A stretch of 16,834 bases of DNA from an uncultured Clostridium sp. (GCA_946497905.1 CAMMMI010000035.1:1-16834), one strand, 5' to 3'. Counted from the stretch's first letter, positions 7,525 to 14,294 are shown. Program-made: numbers and translations. Notes: generated from the letters alone by a model not told the origin.

Positions 7525-7683
7525 TCAATTTTTTCTATATACTCGTTGTTGTATTTTTTGAGTTTCGATTTGTCTTTTTGCTAAATCTTTTTCTTCTGTT
7601 GGGACATTTATTGTTGCTCTTCCTATTTCTTGTGGTGAAAAAAATCTTTCTTTCATAAGTTCTAAAAATCTTTCTCTAGTCAT
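7525..7683 (-). CDS. 52-residue protein with EIGRATINVP motif, last gene of the cargo operon
   Basis: The start overlaps the stop of the GNAT-like gene (ATGA arrangement), which implies translational coupling. The product is highly charged, with no membrane segment: an N-terminal helix (TRERFLELMKERF), then FSPQEIGRATINVPTEE, then a Gln/Lys/Arg-rich helical tail. The motif E-I-G-[RK]-x-T-[VI]-N-x-P also occurs near the C-terminus of the kinase-like protein encoded two genes upstream (LGEIGKGTVNTP). This suggests a shared tail or docking motif. I do not recognise a named family, and the function is unknown. Confidence 0.65.
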   Translation of the reverse strand: MTRERFLELMKERFFSPQEIGRATINVPTEEKDLAKRQIETQKIQQRVYRKN

Positions 7684-8204
7684 TGTATGTATATTTCCAT
7701 TTTTTGGAAGCCACTTTTTCTGGCTACTGCTTGACTTGCATAGTTATCATCATTTATATTTAAAAATACTTCTTCTATATTAGTTGTTGGAAAGATATCT
7801 CTTATCGTTAGATTGTCAAAAGAATGATTTATAAATATGTCTTTTAAAACTTCTTTAAGCGCAATTGTAATATTCCCTTTGTTTCTTTGTTTCTCTACTG
7901 TTTTATATTCTATTTCAGCTTTATTGGCCTTTTTAGTATTTGAAATAGTGGCATCTATGAAACCTGCAAATTCTCCATCTTTGGTATATATCGAATATCT
8001 CCCCTTATTATTATACATGCCCATTCCTTTTAAGATCTCTTTTGATACTATTCTCCTTAACAAATATAGTTCTTCACCATCTCTATTAACATTATTAGTT
8101 GTTATTATTTCATCATAATCTTTTCTAACATCTTCTACACTCTTACCTGATGTTTGAGCAATCTTTTCTATTACACTTTGATATTTTTCTTCTTTATCAC
8201 TCAT
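7680..8204 (-). CDS. GNAT-fold acetyltransferase-like protein
   Basis: This 174-residue protein starts with ATG after GGAGAAT. An N-terminal helical part (about 1-60) precedes a GNAT-like core. Strands GRYSIYTKDGEFAGFIDATI (about 69-87) and AEIEYKTVEKQRNKG correspond to the beta-sheet and acetyl-CoA loop (motif A). The LNINDDNYASQAVARKSGF segment (about 148-166) is a good motif B with the N-x-x-S-x-x-[VA]-x-x-x-x-G-F signature. Family members transfer an acetyl group from acetyl-CoA to an amine; the substrate here is unknown. The motif A glycines are weak (QRNKGN), so activity is uncertain. It is third in an operon, 30 bases after the kinase-like gene. Confidence 0.65.
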   Translation of the reverse strand: MSDKEEKYQSVIEKIAQTSGKSVEDVRKDYDEIITTNNVNRDGEELYLLRRIVSKEILKGMGMYNNKGRYSIYTKDGEFAGFIDATISNTKKANKAEIEYKTVEKQRNKGNITIALKEVLKDIFINHSFDNLTIRDIFPTTNIEEVFLNINDDNYASQAVARKSGFQKMEIYIQ

Positions 8205-8234
8205 TTTTTATTCTCCATTTTATTAAAATTTATA

Positions 8235-9293
8235 TCATTCTTTATGCTGTTCCTCTTGTTTTTCAATACTCTTTTCATCTATAGTAACTCTTTGTTCAGC
8301 TGCATTTTTCGTTTTTATTGGTGTATTCACTGTTCCTTTGCCTATTTCACCTAGCGTTATTATATATTCTTCGTTCTTATTTTTATCTTCTAAGATTTCA
8401 TCCACTGATAAAGCTATTCCATATTGTTTATATGTTGATAGACTTTCCTGTATTTGCTCTAATGAGATTCTTTTTCCGTCATGTTCTAAGTCAATTATGG
8501 AGATTACAATTTTTTTCAATGATTCTCTCATCGCTTCTATTGCAGTTTCGTGTTCTTCACTAGGAACTTCTTTAATTTTATTAGTTCCTAATAATTGTTC
8601 CATAGTATAATAATTAGAAGCATTTAGAATATTAGAAAAATTTTCTTCGCCATTTATTTCCTCTGATAAATCAATTACAGAAAAACCATTTTCTTCATCA
8701 TATAAAAGGTTATTCCCTTGTGGATCATAACTCATTTTATTATCTGATAATTGCATAATAGTTTCAAAAAAATCTTTTATATGTTGAGTGGGCATTTTCA
8801 TTATCATTGAATATCTTGCCATTAATTCATCTTTTCTTGTATCATATTTTAAACTTTTATACTTTGCACCGTCCATATATATTTCATAGGCTTTTATATC
8901 TTCTAAACATAAAGTTACTATTCTCTTATTAAAATCATTAGAATTTTTGTTCAATCTTTCTTGTGCTTTTGATAGAAGTCTCTTTTTTTGACTTATATTA
9001 TCAATTGTTTGTTGTTTTGTTTCATCTGTTCTAAAATGCTCTCCTCTTGCCCTTTTTTGAATTTCATAGCAATTTTCCTCTATCACTCGATAATCTACAA
9101 CTGAACAAACGTCCTTAATCCCTTTTAAACTCAATTCCATAAGTTTTTTGCTATTTTCAGCCATATTTGAACTTCTAACTACTAAAACAAAATCATCATT
9201 TATTTCATAACATGGTACATGCCCTGATTTTGCAATATCCTTTAGTTGTCCACTTTGACATGATTTTATAATTTCATCTACATTTACTTCCAT
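8235..9293 (-). CDS. Protein-kinase-fold-like protein
   Basis: The product has 352 residues. The N-lobe is suggested by VPCYEINDDFVLVVRSSN (about 26-43), where R40 may stand where kinases keep lysine, and by a hinge-like ENCYEIQKRARGE (73-85). The C-lobe has MSYDPQGNNLLYD (187-199), resembling a catalytic loop with Asp190 and Asn194, then GFSVIDLS (203-210), with Asp208 as candidate metal-binding Asp. This order is seen in protein kinases and aminoglycoside phosphotransferases. A glycine-rich loop is not evident. The C-terminus contains LGEIGKGTVNTP (314-325), shared with the 52-residue protein of the same operon. A role in phosphorylating a partner or nucleotide is inference; catalytic function is unproven. 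Confidence 0.6.
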   Translation of the reverse strand: MEVNVDEIIKSCQSGQLKDIAKSGHVPCYEINDDFVLVVRSSNMAENSKKLMELSLKGIKDVCSVVDYRVIEENCYEIQKRARGEHFRTDETKQQTIDNISQKKRLLSKAQERLNKNSNDFNKRIVTLCLEDIKAYEIYMDGAKYKSLKYDTRKDELMARYSMIMKMPTQHIKDFFETIMQLSDNKMSYDPQGNNLLYDEENGFSVIDLSEEINGEENFSNILNASNYYTMEQLLGTNKIKEVPSEEHETAIEAMRESLKKIVISIIDLEHDGKRISLEQIQESLSTYKQYGIALSVDEILEDKNKNEEYIITLGEIGKGTVNTPIKTKNAAEQRVTIDEKSIEKQEEQHKE

Positions 9294-9319
9294 TAAAATA
9301 TCCTTTCTTATTATTCATT

Positions 9320-9781
9320 TTATTTATTAAATAGCTTTTTTATAAAATTAATTAATTTCGTAAAAAATTTTTCTTTCTTTATTTCAACAGGTAAATTATT
9401 TATATTTTCTTCATTTTGTATATATTCTTCTCTTTCTGTATTTATTTTTTTATTTTTAAATATATCATCTGGATTATATTGTTCTCTTTTTTCCTCTTCT
9501 GCTTTTTGTCTATCATATTTTTCTTTTGCTTCAATTCTCTCTTTTTGGTAAGATGTAGCCCAATAATCTCTAAATATATTAGCCAAAATAGCTTTTGTTT
9601 CTTCCAATATCTCTTGTCCTTCAAAATTTTTGTTAATATCAACCTTAAAATCATAATTTTTATCCATTTTAATTTTAAATGTTTCAAGCATTGTTTGAGG
9701 AATTTTATCAACACTTTCCTGTGGTACATAATTTAATATTTCTATTACCTCTTTATATGATTTTGGATAATTGTCTTCCAT
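9320..9781 (-). CDS. 153-residue charged protein, first gene of the cargo operon
   Basis: I start at the ATG at 9781 because AGGAAA lies 6 bases before it; an in-frame ATG 15 bases upstream overlaps that site. The N-terminal part (SYKEVIEILNYVPQESVDKIP) and the central EETKAILANIFRDYWAT helix look globular. A long charged helix with YDRQKAEEEKREQYNPDDIF follows. The C-terminal 16 residues (KFFTKLINFIKKLFNK) form an amphipathic basic helix that could bind membrane. I have an impression of similar YKEV...YNPDDIFKN proteins in uncultured gut Clostridia, but no known function. Spacing to the kinase-like gene is 26 bases, so the four genes down to 7525 form one operon. Confidence 0.65.
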   Translation of the reverse strand: MEDNYPKSYKEVIEILNYVPQESVDKIPQTMLETFKIKMDKNYDFKVDINKNFEGQEILEETKAILANIFRDYWATSYQKERIEAKEKYDRQKAEEEKREQYNPDDIFKNKKINTEREEYIQNEENINNLPVEIKKEKFFTKLINFIKKLFNK

Positions 9782-9807
9782 CTTTTGTTTCCTCATTTCA
9801 ATTTAAT

Positions 9808-9852
9808 ATAATTCTACAATTTATTTATATCATAAAATGTAGAATTATTCAA
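9808..9852 (-). promoter_or_regulatory. Promoter of the cargo operon inside an 11-bp inverted repeat
   Basis: On the minus strand TTGAAT (9847-9852) and TATAAA (9824-9829) are 17 bases apart. A perfect dyad, ATAATTCTACA (9808-9818) with TGTAGAATTAT (9838-9848), encloses the -10 box and touches the -35 box and the likely start site. This is the geometry of a repressor operator. Confidence 0.55.
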
Positions 9853-9894
9853 TAAAATTATTATATCCAAAAACAAAAATTTTTTTGAAATTGT

Positions 9895-9923
9895 TTGACA
9901 ATTCTATTTTTTCGTAGTACAAT
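9895..9923 (+). promoter_or_regulatory. Strong promoter driving a short plus-strand RNA
   Basis: TTGACA (9895-9900), a 17-base spacer, and TACAAT (9918-9923). It is divergent from the cargo-operon promoter. Confidence 0.7.
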
Positions 9924-9929
9924 ATAAGT

Positions 9930-10008
9930 AGCTTAAAAAGTGACTAAAGTTCTGCAGAAGTCATATAGTTAGAAAGAGGTGCAATGGAAGAAGGCATCTC
10001 TTTTGTTT
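9930..10008 (+). ncRNA. Candidate small RNA, about 80 nt
   Basis: The RNA would run from the promoter at 9895-9923 to a terminator. AAAGAGGTGC (9973-9982) pairs with GCATCTCTTT (9994-10003), followed by TTTTGTTTTA. The one imperfect pair is a G-U wobble in plus-strand RNA but A-C in the other strand, which supports this strand. Upstream, TGACT and AGTCA can form a second stem around the palindrome TTCTGCAGAA. The terminator stem contains GAGGTG just before an ATG (9984). That ATG opens a 54-codon frame (to 10148) whose product would have one hydrophobic helix. So this could instead be a leader that hides a small toxin-like membrane peptide. Confidence 0.5.
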
Positions 10009-10012
10009 TACC

Positions 10013-10054
10013 TAAAAATAAAGGAGTAGCAAATGGAAGTTACTACTCCTTTAT
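10013..10054 (-). terminator. Terminator of the 35-residue gene
   Basis: A perfect 12-bp stem (10018-10029 with 10043-10054) is followed on the minus strand by TTTTTAGG. It directly abuts the end of the convergent small RNA. Confidence 0.85.
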
Positions 10055-10067
10055 GATTAGTTATGTA

Positions 10068-10175
10068 CTAATCTTTGCTTTGACCATTCTTTTCATTAGT
10101 ATTCATTGTTTGTTGTTTCTTTTCAGATTCAACAAGCATTTCAACTAACTTCAAGATTAGTTCTGCATTGGTCAT
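10068..10175 (-). CDS. 35-residue hydrophilic protein, unknown
   Basis: The gene has all its own signals: a promoter (TTGTAA, 17 bases, TATAAT), a very strong AGGGGGTGAGG ribosome site 7 bases before ATG, and a hairpin terminator. The product begins MTNAELILKLVEMLVESEKK, an amphipathic helix with a regular Leu pattern, and ends in a polar Asn/Lys tail. It has no signal peptide or cysteine. It lies antisense to a possible 54-codon plus-strand frame at 9984-10148. The strong signals argue that it is expressed. Function is unknown; a small regulator or adaptor is a guess. Confidence 0.65.
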   Translation of the reverse strand: MTNAELILKLVEMLVESEKKQQTMNTNEKNGQSKD

Positions 10176-10225
10176 ATAGCCTCACCCCCTTCATTAAAGT
10201 TTTCCTTTATGAAAAGGATAGATAC

Positions 10226-10254
10226 ATTATACTTCATAAATGCTTAAATTACAA
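10226..10254 (-). promoter_or_regulatory. Promoter of the 35-residue gene
   Basis: Minus-strand TTGTAA (10249-10254), 17-base spacer, TATAAT (10226-10231). The same boxes and spacing occur in the promoter of the DUF6076 gene (11449-11477). Confidence 0.7.
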
Positions 10255-10280
10255 CAAAATTGTCAATTTTTTATATATTA

Positions 10281-11369
10281 TTATTTGTTTTTCAAAATCC
10301 ACTCATAGACTTCATTTTCAGTAAGTTTGCCTTTTTTCATCTGGTTAATTTTTTCTTTAGCTTGTTTTTTCCATGTTTCAAAGTCGTTTGCAGTTTTTTT
10401 ATTTTCTTTATCTTTTCTAACTTGCATAAATTTTTGTTGATATGTTCTTCTATATTCTCCCATAGCCTTATTTTGTTTTAATCTTTCTGTATAAGATTGA
10501 AAAGCACCTAAATCTCTACAAGGTTTTGAATTTTCTTTTGGGTAATCACAATAAATTTCATCTACTTTTGAAGTTGGAATAAAGTACATTCCACAATTTT
10601 GACATTTTTTAATTGGATAGTTAGGTGTTTTTGAAAGTTCTTCAAGTATAGCATAGCAAATACTTGATAAATCTGTACTTTTATGTGTATCGCTCATTGA
10701 AAGTACCATATTTTTTTCTTTTAATGTATCTAATAAATCGTATTCACTATTTTTTCCAATTTCTTGATATTTTCTTGAATAACTATCTCTCATAATGAAA
10801 TCATTTTTATAATACAAATATAATTTACCCATTCTTTTTATTAGATAAACTGCAAATCGTTCAACATATGTATATTTTTCCAATCTACTATCATTATCTA
10901 AATTATAAATATATGTAACTGCTTTTATTAGTTCTTGTTGTAAGTCAATTAAATTTTCTTGTAAATCTTTAAATATTTTAGTGATTGCTTTTAAATAATT
11001 CTCATTACTGCCATAATTATTGCTTAACTCAAATTTATAATTTTTATCTAAATCTTTTAATATTTCAAATCCATAAGCATAAAAGAAAGTTTTGTTAGCC
11101 ATTTCGTAGTTAGATAAATCAGCATTTAAAAATCTTAAAAGCATAAGACCTAATTTTTCATAAAAAGGAAAATAGATACTAGCAGGATGTTTTAATCCAT
11201 TATCTGTTTTTTCTGTTTCTTTATAATATACATCTCTTAATTTATTTTCTGTGTCTAAATGATAATCAGCTTTATAAAAATATAAAGGTGTAGCATAATA
11301 TTCTTTTTTTGTTTCAGTATTAAACCAAAAGTAGAAATCTTCAAAAAAGGTTACCTCTGGCAATTCCAT
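10281..11369 (-). CDS. DUF6076-type protein with zinc-finger motif
   Basis: The 362-residue product starts after a strong AGGAGGGAG. The N-terminal two thirds (about 1-245) is predicted alpha-helical, without membrane segments. The C-terminal part has KKCQNCGMYFIPTSKVDEIYCDYP, a CxxC...C knuckle with another cysteine in KPCRDLG, then the basic helix RLKQNKAMGEYRRTYQQKF and a final helix ending EWILKNK. This layout matches what I remember of DUF6076 proteins, which are frequent on mobile elements of Clostridia and have no known function. The zinc knuckle and basic helix suggest nucleic-acid binding, which is inference. It is transcribed from a promoter that overlaps the divergent promoter of the HTH gene. 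Confidence 0.75.
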   Translation of the reverse strand: MELPEVTFFEDFYFWFNTETKKEYYATPLYFYKADYHLDTENKLRDVYYKETEKTDNGLKHPASIYFPFYEKLGLMLLRFLNADLSNYEMANKTFFYAYGFEILKDLDKNYKFELSNNYGSNENYLKAITKIFKDLQENLIDLQQELIKAVTYIYNLDNDSRLEKYTYVERFAVYLIKRMGKLYLYYKNDFIMRDSYSRKYQEIGKNSEYDLLDTLKEKNMVLSMSDTHKSTDLSSICYAILEELSKTPNYPIKKCQNCGMYFIPTSKVDEIYCDYPKENSKPCRDLGAFQSYTERLKQNKAMGEYRRTYQQKFMQVRKDKENKKTANDFETWKKQAKEKINQMKKGKLTENEVYEWILKNK

Positions 11370-11432
11370 AGTTTAATCTCCCTCCTATAAAGAAAAATTT
11401 ATAAACAATTTTAATAAAATAATAAATTGTTA

Positions 11433-11477
11433 TTGACATTCTGTAATTATTATACTATAATATTAATATAATTACAA
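11433..11477. promoter_or_regulatory. Overlapping divergent promoters
   Basis: Plus strand: consensus TTGACA (11433-11438), 17 bases, TATAAT (11456-11461), reading toward the HTH gene. Minus strand: TTGTAA (11472-11477), 17 bases, TATAAT (11449-11454), reading toward the DUF6076 gene. The two RNA polymerase sites overlap, so use of one should exclude the other. Confidence 0.7.
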
Positions 11478-11548
11478 TACTTTTTTCAAAACTCATTGCT
11501 AAAAGTTGTAGATAAAAAATTCACTAAATCTTTTAGAGGTATTGTAAT
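11471..11548 (+). other. Leader with 10-bp inverted repeat
   Basis: ATTACAATAC (11471-11480) pairs perfectly with GTATTGTAAT (11539-11548), close to the predicted plus-strand start. CTAAA/TTTAG forms an inner stem. The leader to the HTH gene is about 200 bases and contains no convincing gene, so it may fold or be bound by a regulator. Confidence 0.4.
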
Positions 11549-11673
11549 AACAGTAAATTTAAGATTTTAAGCAGACTATTAACAACATAATAAAGTAATT
11601 TAAATTTTTTATTTTTGTTTTATATTATAGGTGTGAAATTGTAGTTTGCAAGAAATAGAGAATTTTTAAGAGA

Positions 11674-12147
11674 ATGGAGGTATTAAAAATAAAAACTAAA
11701 TTAGACAGCAAAGGTACAAAAGACAAAATTATAGAATTATTCTATGAAATGCATTTACGACCTACAGACATTGCACGAGAATTAAATGTTGTAAAATCAT
11801 ATGTTACAAAGATTATTCAAAGTGATTCTAGGTATGTTCAAGAAAAACAATTAAGAAAGTTAGAAAGTAAAGAAAAAAATAAAGTTCTAAAACGAGAATA
11901 TATACAAAAGAAACGAGCTAAAGAAAAACAAGGATATCTTGCATTGTTAATACAAATAAATAGAGATAATGAATATTTATCAAAGAAAAAACAACTATCA
12001 GATTTACAATTTGCTAAATGGAATAGACAAATATATGAATATTGTAAAAATAGTTCTGACTTACAATTAAAAAGTGGTATAAATGTAGGACATAATGTTC
12101 CTAAAAGAATAAGAAATGTTGTAAATGCAAGTTCTATAAGAGCATAA
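11674..12147 (+). CDS. HTH protein, sigma-70 region-4-like
   Basis: The product has up to 157 residues. The segment KDKIIELFYEMHLRPTDIARELNVVKSYVTKII (about 17-49) is a helix-turn-helix of the type found in sigma region 4 and small element-borne regulators. A Lys/Arg-rich helical linker (about 60-90) and a polar C-terminus follow. The start is unclear: the only ATG (11674) overlaps GGAGG, which would better serve an ATA codon at 11689. Elsewhere in the element (16421) the near-identical ATGGAGGTATTAA is followed by a true ATG at that spacing, so this start may have mutated from ATG to ATA. It precedes the second recombinase unit and may regulate it; a terminator separates them. Confidence 0.7.
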   Translation: MEVLKIKTKLDSKGTKDKIIELFYEMHLRPTDIARELNVVKSYVTKIIQSDSRYVQEKQLRKLESKEKNKVLKREYIQKKRAKEKQGYLALLIQINRDNEYLSKKKQLSDLQFAKWNRQIYEYCKNSSDLQLKSGINVGHNVPKRIRNVVNASSIRA

Positions 12148-12166
12148 TAGAATAATTTTAAAGATT

Positions 12167-12203
12167 TAGCCGGAACGGATATTAGGGCTATTTTTTTATT
12201 TTA
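12167..12203 (+). terminator. Terminator after the HTH gene
   Basis: TAGCC (12167-12171) pairs with GGCTA (12186-12190), followed by TTTTTTTATTTTATT. Confidence 0.7.
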
Positions 12204-12309
12204 TTAGAGTTTCTATGTATTTTTAAAATGCTTAAAAACTCTTTTTTGAAGGGAGAAAAATTAAAATGAGATTAACTATGATTATAAAAAAACTAGGAGG
12301 TAACGCAAT

Positions 12310-12453
12310 ATGGAAGATAAAAATAAAAAGAAAAAAGGTATTATTATAATAAATAAATTTAAGGAAAATGAAACAGTAGATGTAAAAGGACTTTTAGAAA
12401 ATGCTTTTAAAATCTACTATGATATGCAAATAAATAAAAATAAAGTAAGTTAA
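12310..12453 (+). CDS. 47-residue protein upstream of the second recombinase, unknown
   Basis: The gene has an AGGAGG 9 bases before its ATG. A 27-codon frame (12266-12349, MRLTMIIKK...) overlaps the ribosome site and could be a coupled leader. The product has a Lys-rich start, a hydrophobic strand (GIIIINKF), KENETVDVKG, then a helix, LLENAFKIYYDMQINKNKVS. Compared with the 45-residue protein preceding the first recombinase, both have a short hydrophobic strand, K-E-N, and F-[KE]-I-Y close to the C-terminus, and both directly precede a large serine recombinase on the same strand. I infer a shared family that works with the recombinases, possibly in directionality control. There is no direct evidence of function. 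Confidence 0.6.
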   Translation: MEDKNKKKKGIIIINKFKENETVDVKGLLENAFKIYYDMQINKNKVS

Positions 12454-12484
12454 ATAACTTAAAAATAAATTAGTAAGTATTTCG

Positions 12485-12520
12485 CCTATAATTATAATAA
12501 ATATTATAGGTATTTTTTAT
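12485..12520 (+). terminator. Terminator or attenuator between the 47-residue gene and the recombinase
   Basis: CCTATAAT (12485-12492) pairs with ATTATAGG (12503-12510), followed by TATTTTTTATT. It lies in the same transcription direction as the recombinase and would limit readthrough into it. Confidence 0.65.
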
Positions 12521-12551
12521 TGACTTTTTTAAAATAACACTATAAACTAAA

Positions 12552-12606
12552 ACTATAATTATAGTCGAAGCTTACTAATAGAGAGGAGGAAAAATTGTTA
12601 GTAAGC
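12552..12606 (+). promoter_or_regulatory. Palindrome and start-site hairpin controlling the second recombinase
   Basis: ACTATAATTATAGT (12552-12565) is a perfect 14-base palindrome. GCTTACTAA (12570-12578) pairs perfectly with TTAGTAAGC (12598-12606), placing the GAGAGGAGG ribosome site and the TTG start codon (12595) inside the loop. Another TTAGTAAG at 12470-12477 can pair with the same 12571-12578 arm, so two alternative folds are possible. Confidence 0.5.
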
Positions 12607-14145
12607 AATCAAGAAAAATATAACTGTGCTTTGTATTGTAGATTATCTAAAGATGATGATTTACAAGGAGAAAGTAATAGTATAACAAACCAAAAAGAAA
12701 TATTAAAACAATATGCAAAAGAAAATAATTTAAATATTTATGATGTCTATATTGATGATGGGTATAGTGGTACAAATTTTGAAAGACCAGATTTTAAAAG
12801 AATGATACAAGACATTAAAGATAAAAAAGTAAATATGGTAATTGTAAAGGATTCATCAAGATTAGGTAGAGATTATATTGGTTTTGGAGAATATGTTGAA
12901 AAGTTTTTTCCACAGAATCAAGTGAGATTAGTATCAATATTAGACAATTATGATTCTGCAATAGATAATGGTGTTGCAGATACATTACCATTTAGAGCTG
13001 TAATAAATGATTTATATGCAAAAGATATTTCAAAGAAAGTAAAAGCTTCTAAACATAGAAATGCAGTAAATGGTGCTTTTAATGGAAATCGTACTCCTTA
13101 TGGCTACAAAAGGTCTGAAAGTGATAGACACAAACTTGCCATTGATGAAGAATATGCAAAAAATGTAATAAGAATATTTGATTTATATTTAGAAGGAACG
13201 GCTTTAAATCAAATAGCTTATACTTTTAATGATGAGCATATTCCTACACCATCACAAATATCAGGAACTGGTAAAAATGTATGTACTATATGGAAACCAA
13301 ATAGTGTAAAGCACATTCTAAAAAATGAAGTATATATTGGAAATATGGTGCAAGAAAAGTGTAAAAGAATTAATTACAAATTAAAGAAACGAATTAAAAA
13401 TGATAAGAGTGATTGGATAAGAGTTGAAAACACACATGAACCTATTATTGATAAAGAGAAATTTTATGCAGTACAAGATATTTTTGATAGTAAGTCAGAA
13501 ACAAGAGTAAAATCGCGAAATTTACTACTAAAAGGATTAGTCGTTTGTAGTGATTGTGGTAAGAAAATGGGAATTACAACCCATAGTAGTGATACAGTCT
13601 ATTTAAGATGTCATACTTATGCAATACTTCCTAAACAAAGACTTTGCACACCACATAATATAAACTATCAAAAATTAGAAAATGCTGTGATTAGTGAAGT
13701 ACAAAATATATGTCAAGAATATTTAGATAAAAAGAAAATGAAACAAATAATAGATATAACAAGCCAAGAACTAGATAATGAACAAGAGATTAACAAGCAG
13801 AAAAGTTTACTTGCAAAATCTATTGAAGTTCTAAATTTTCAAATCGAAAAATTATATGAAGATAAATTAAACGGACTTATAAATAATAATGATTTTTCAA
13901 GAATGTATGATAAAAAGGTAAAAGAACGAGAAACAAACCAAAATAAACTAAAAGAATTGAATGAAATAAAATTTGAAAAATAAACTATTGATTATGAGAA
14001 AATAATAAATGATTTCTTGAAAAAAGAAAATGTTACGCCTTATATGTTAAATAGTTTAATAGAAAAAATTGAAGTTGATGACAATAAACAAGCAACTATT
14101 TATTATAAGTTCAGTGATTTGAATAAATTGTCAAAGGTGTCATAA
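12595..14145 (+). pseudogene. Second large serine recombinase with an in-frame stop near the 3' end
   Basis: Translation starts at TTG (12595) with AGGAGG 6 bases before it. The resolvase domain has LYCRLSKDDD (catalytic Ser18) and SRLGRDYIGF. The recombinase domain (PYGYKRS onward) is followed by the IRVENTHEPII segment, a zinc ribbon (VCSDCGKKMG, LRCHTY, LC) and a coiled coil. A TAA at 13981-13983 stops the protein at 462 residues. The same frame continues for 53 more codons (TIDYEKIINDFL to LIEKIEVDD and IYYKFSDLNKL), the usual C-terminal strand of these enzymes. The full protein would have 515 residues. It is only distantly similar to the first recombinase and may come from a nested or fused element. 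The loss of the C-terminal strand may or may not abolish activity. Confidence 0.9.
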
Positions 14146-14150
14146 AGAAA

Positions 14151-14205
14151 TGTCAAGAGCTTGGTGTCTTGACACCGTTTTCGCTGTTTAGGGCGAAATG
14201 CCCTA
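14151..14205 (+). repeat. Adjacent inverted repeats after the second recombinase
   Basis: TGTCAAGA (14151-14158) pairs with TCTTGACA (14167-14174); alternatively GGTGTC-TT-GACACC forms at 14163-14176. TAGGGC (14189-14194) pairs with GCCCTA (14200-14205). This stretch is more GC-rich than its surroundings and has only weak T-tracts. It could be a terminator region or the end site of a nested element. The rest of 14146-14294 shows no gene. Confidence 0.45.
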
Positions 14206-14294
14206 ATACCTTTTTGCTCTCTGAGGGATGAATCTTTATATTAGTTTTTGAAAAAATAGAGCAAACTTTATTCCATTTTAGCTTGAATTTTTAA

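Noticed and set aside
8154..8610. Several plus-strand frames of 66-90 codons over the kinase-like gene
   Set aside because: They lie antisense to a tightly spaced operon and show Phe/Leu/Ser-rich composition typical of reverse reading of Lys/Glu-rich genes.
12266..12349. 27-codon frame overlapping the start of the 47-residue gene
   Set aside because: It has a plausible ribosome site, but it is so short and overlaps the next gene so fully that it is only mentioned as a possible leader.
13981..13983. Stop-codon reassignment or readthrough as an explanation for in-frame TAA/TAG
   Set aside because: TAA, TAG and TGA all end other intact genes here (smpB ends in TAG, the small gene at 5499 in TGA), and abiF carries different stop types, so ordinary mutation is simpler.
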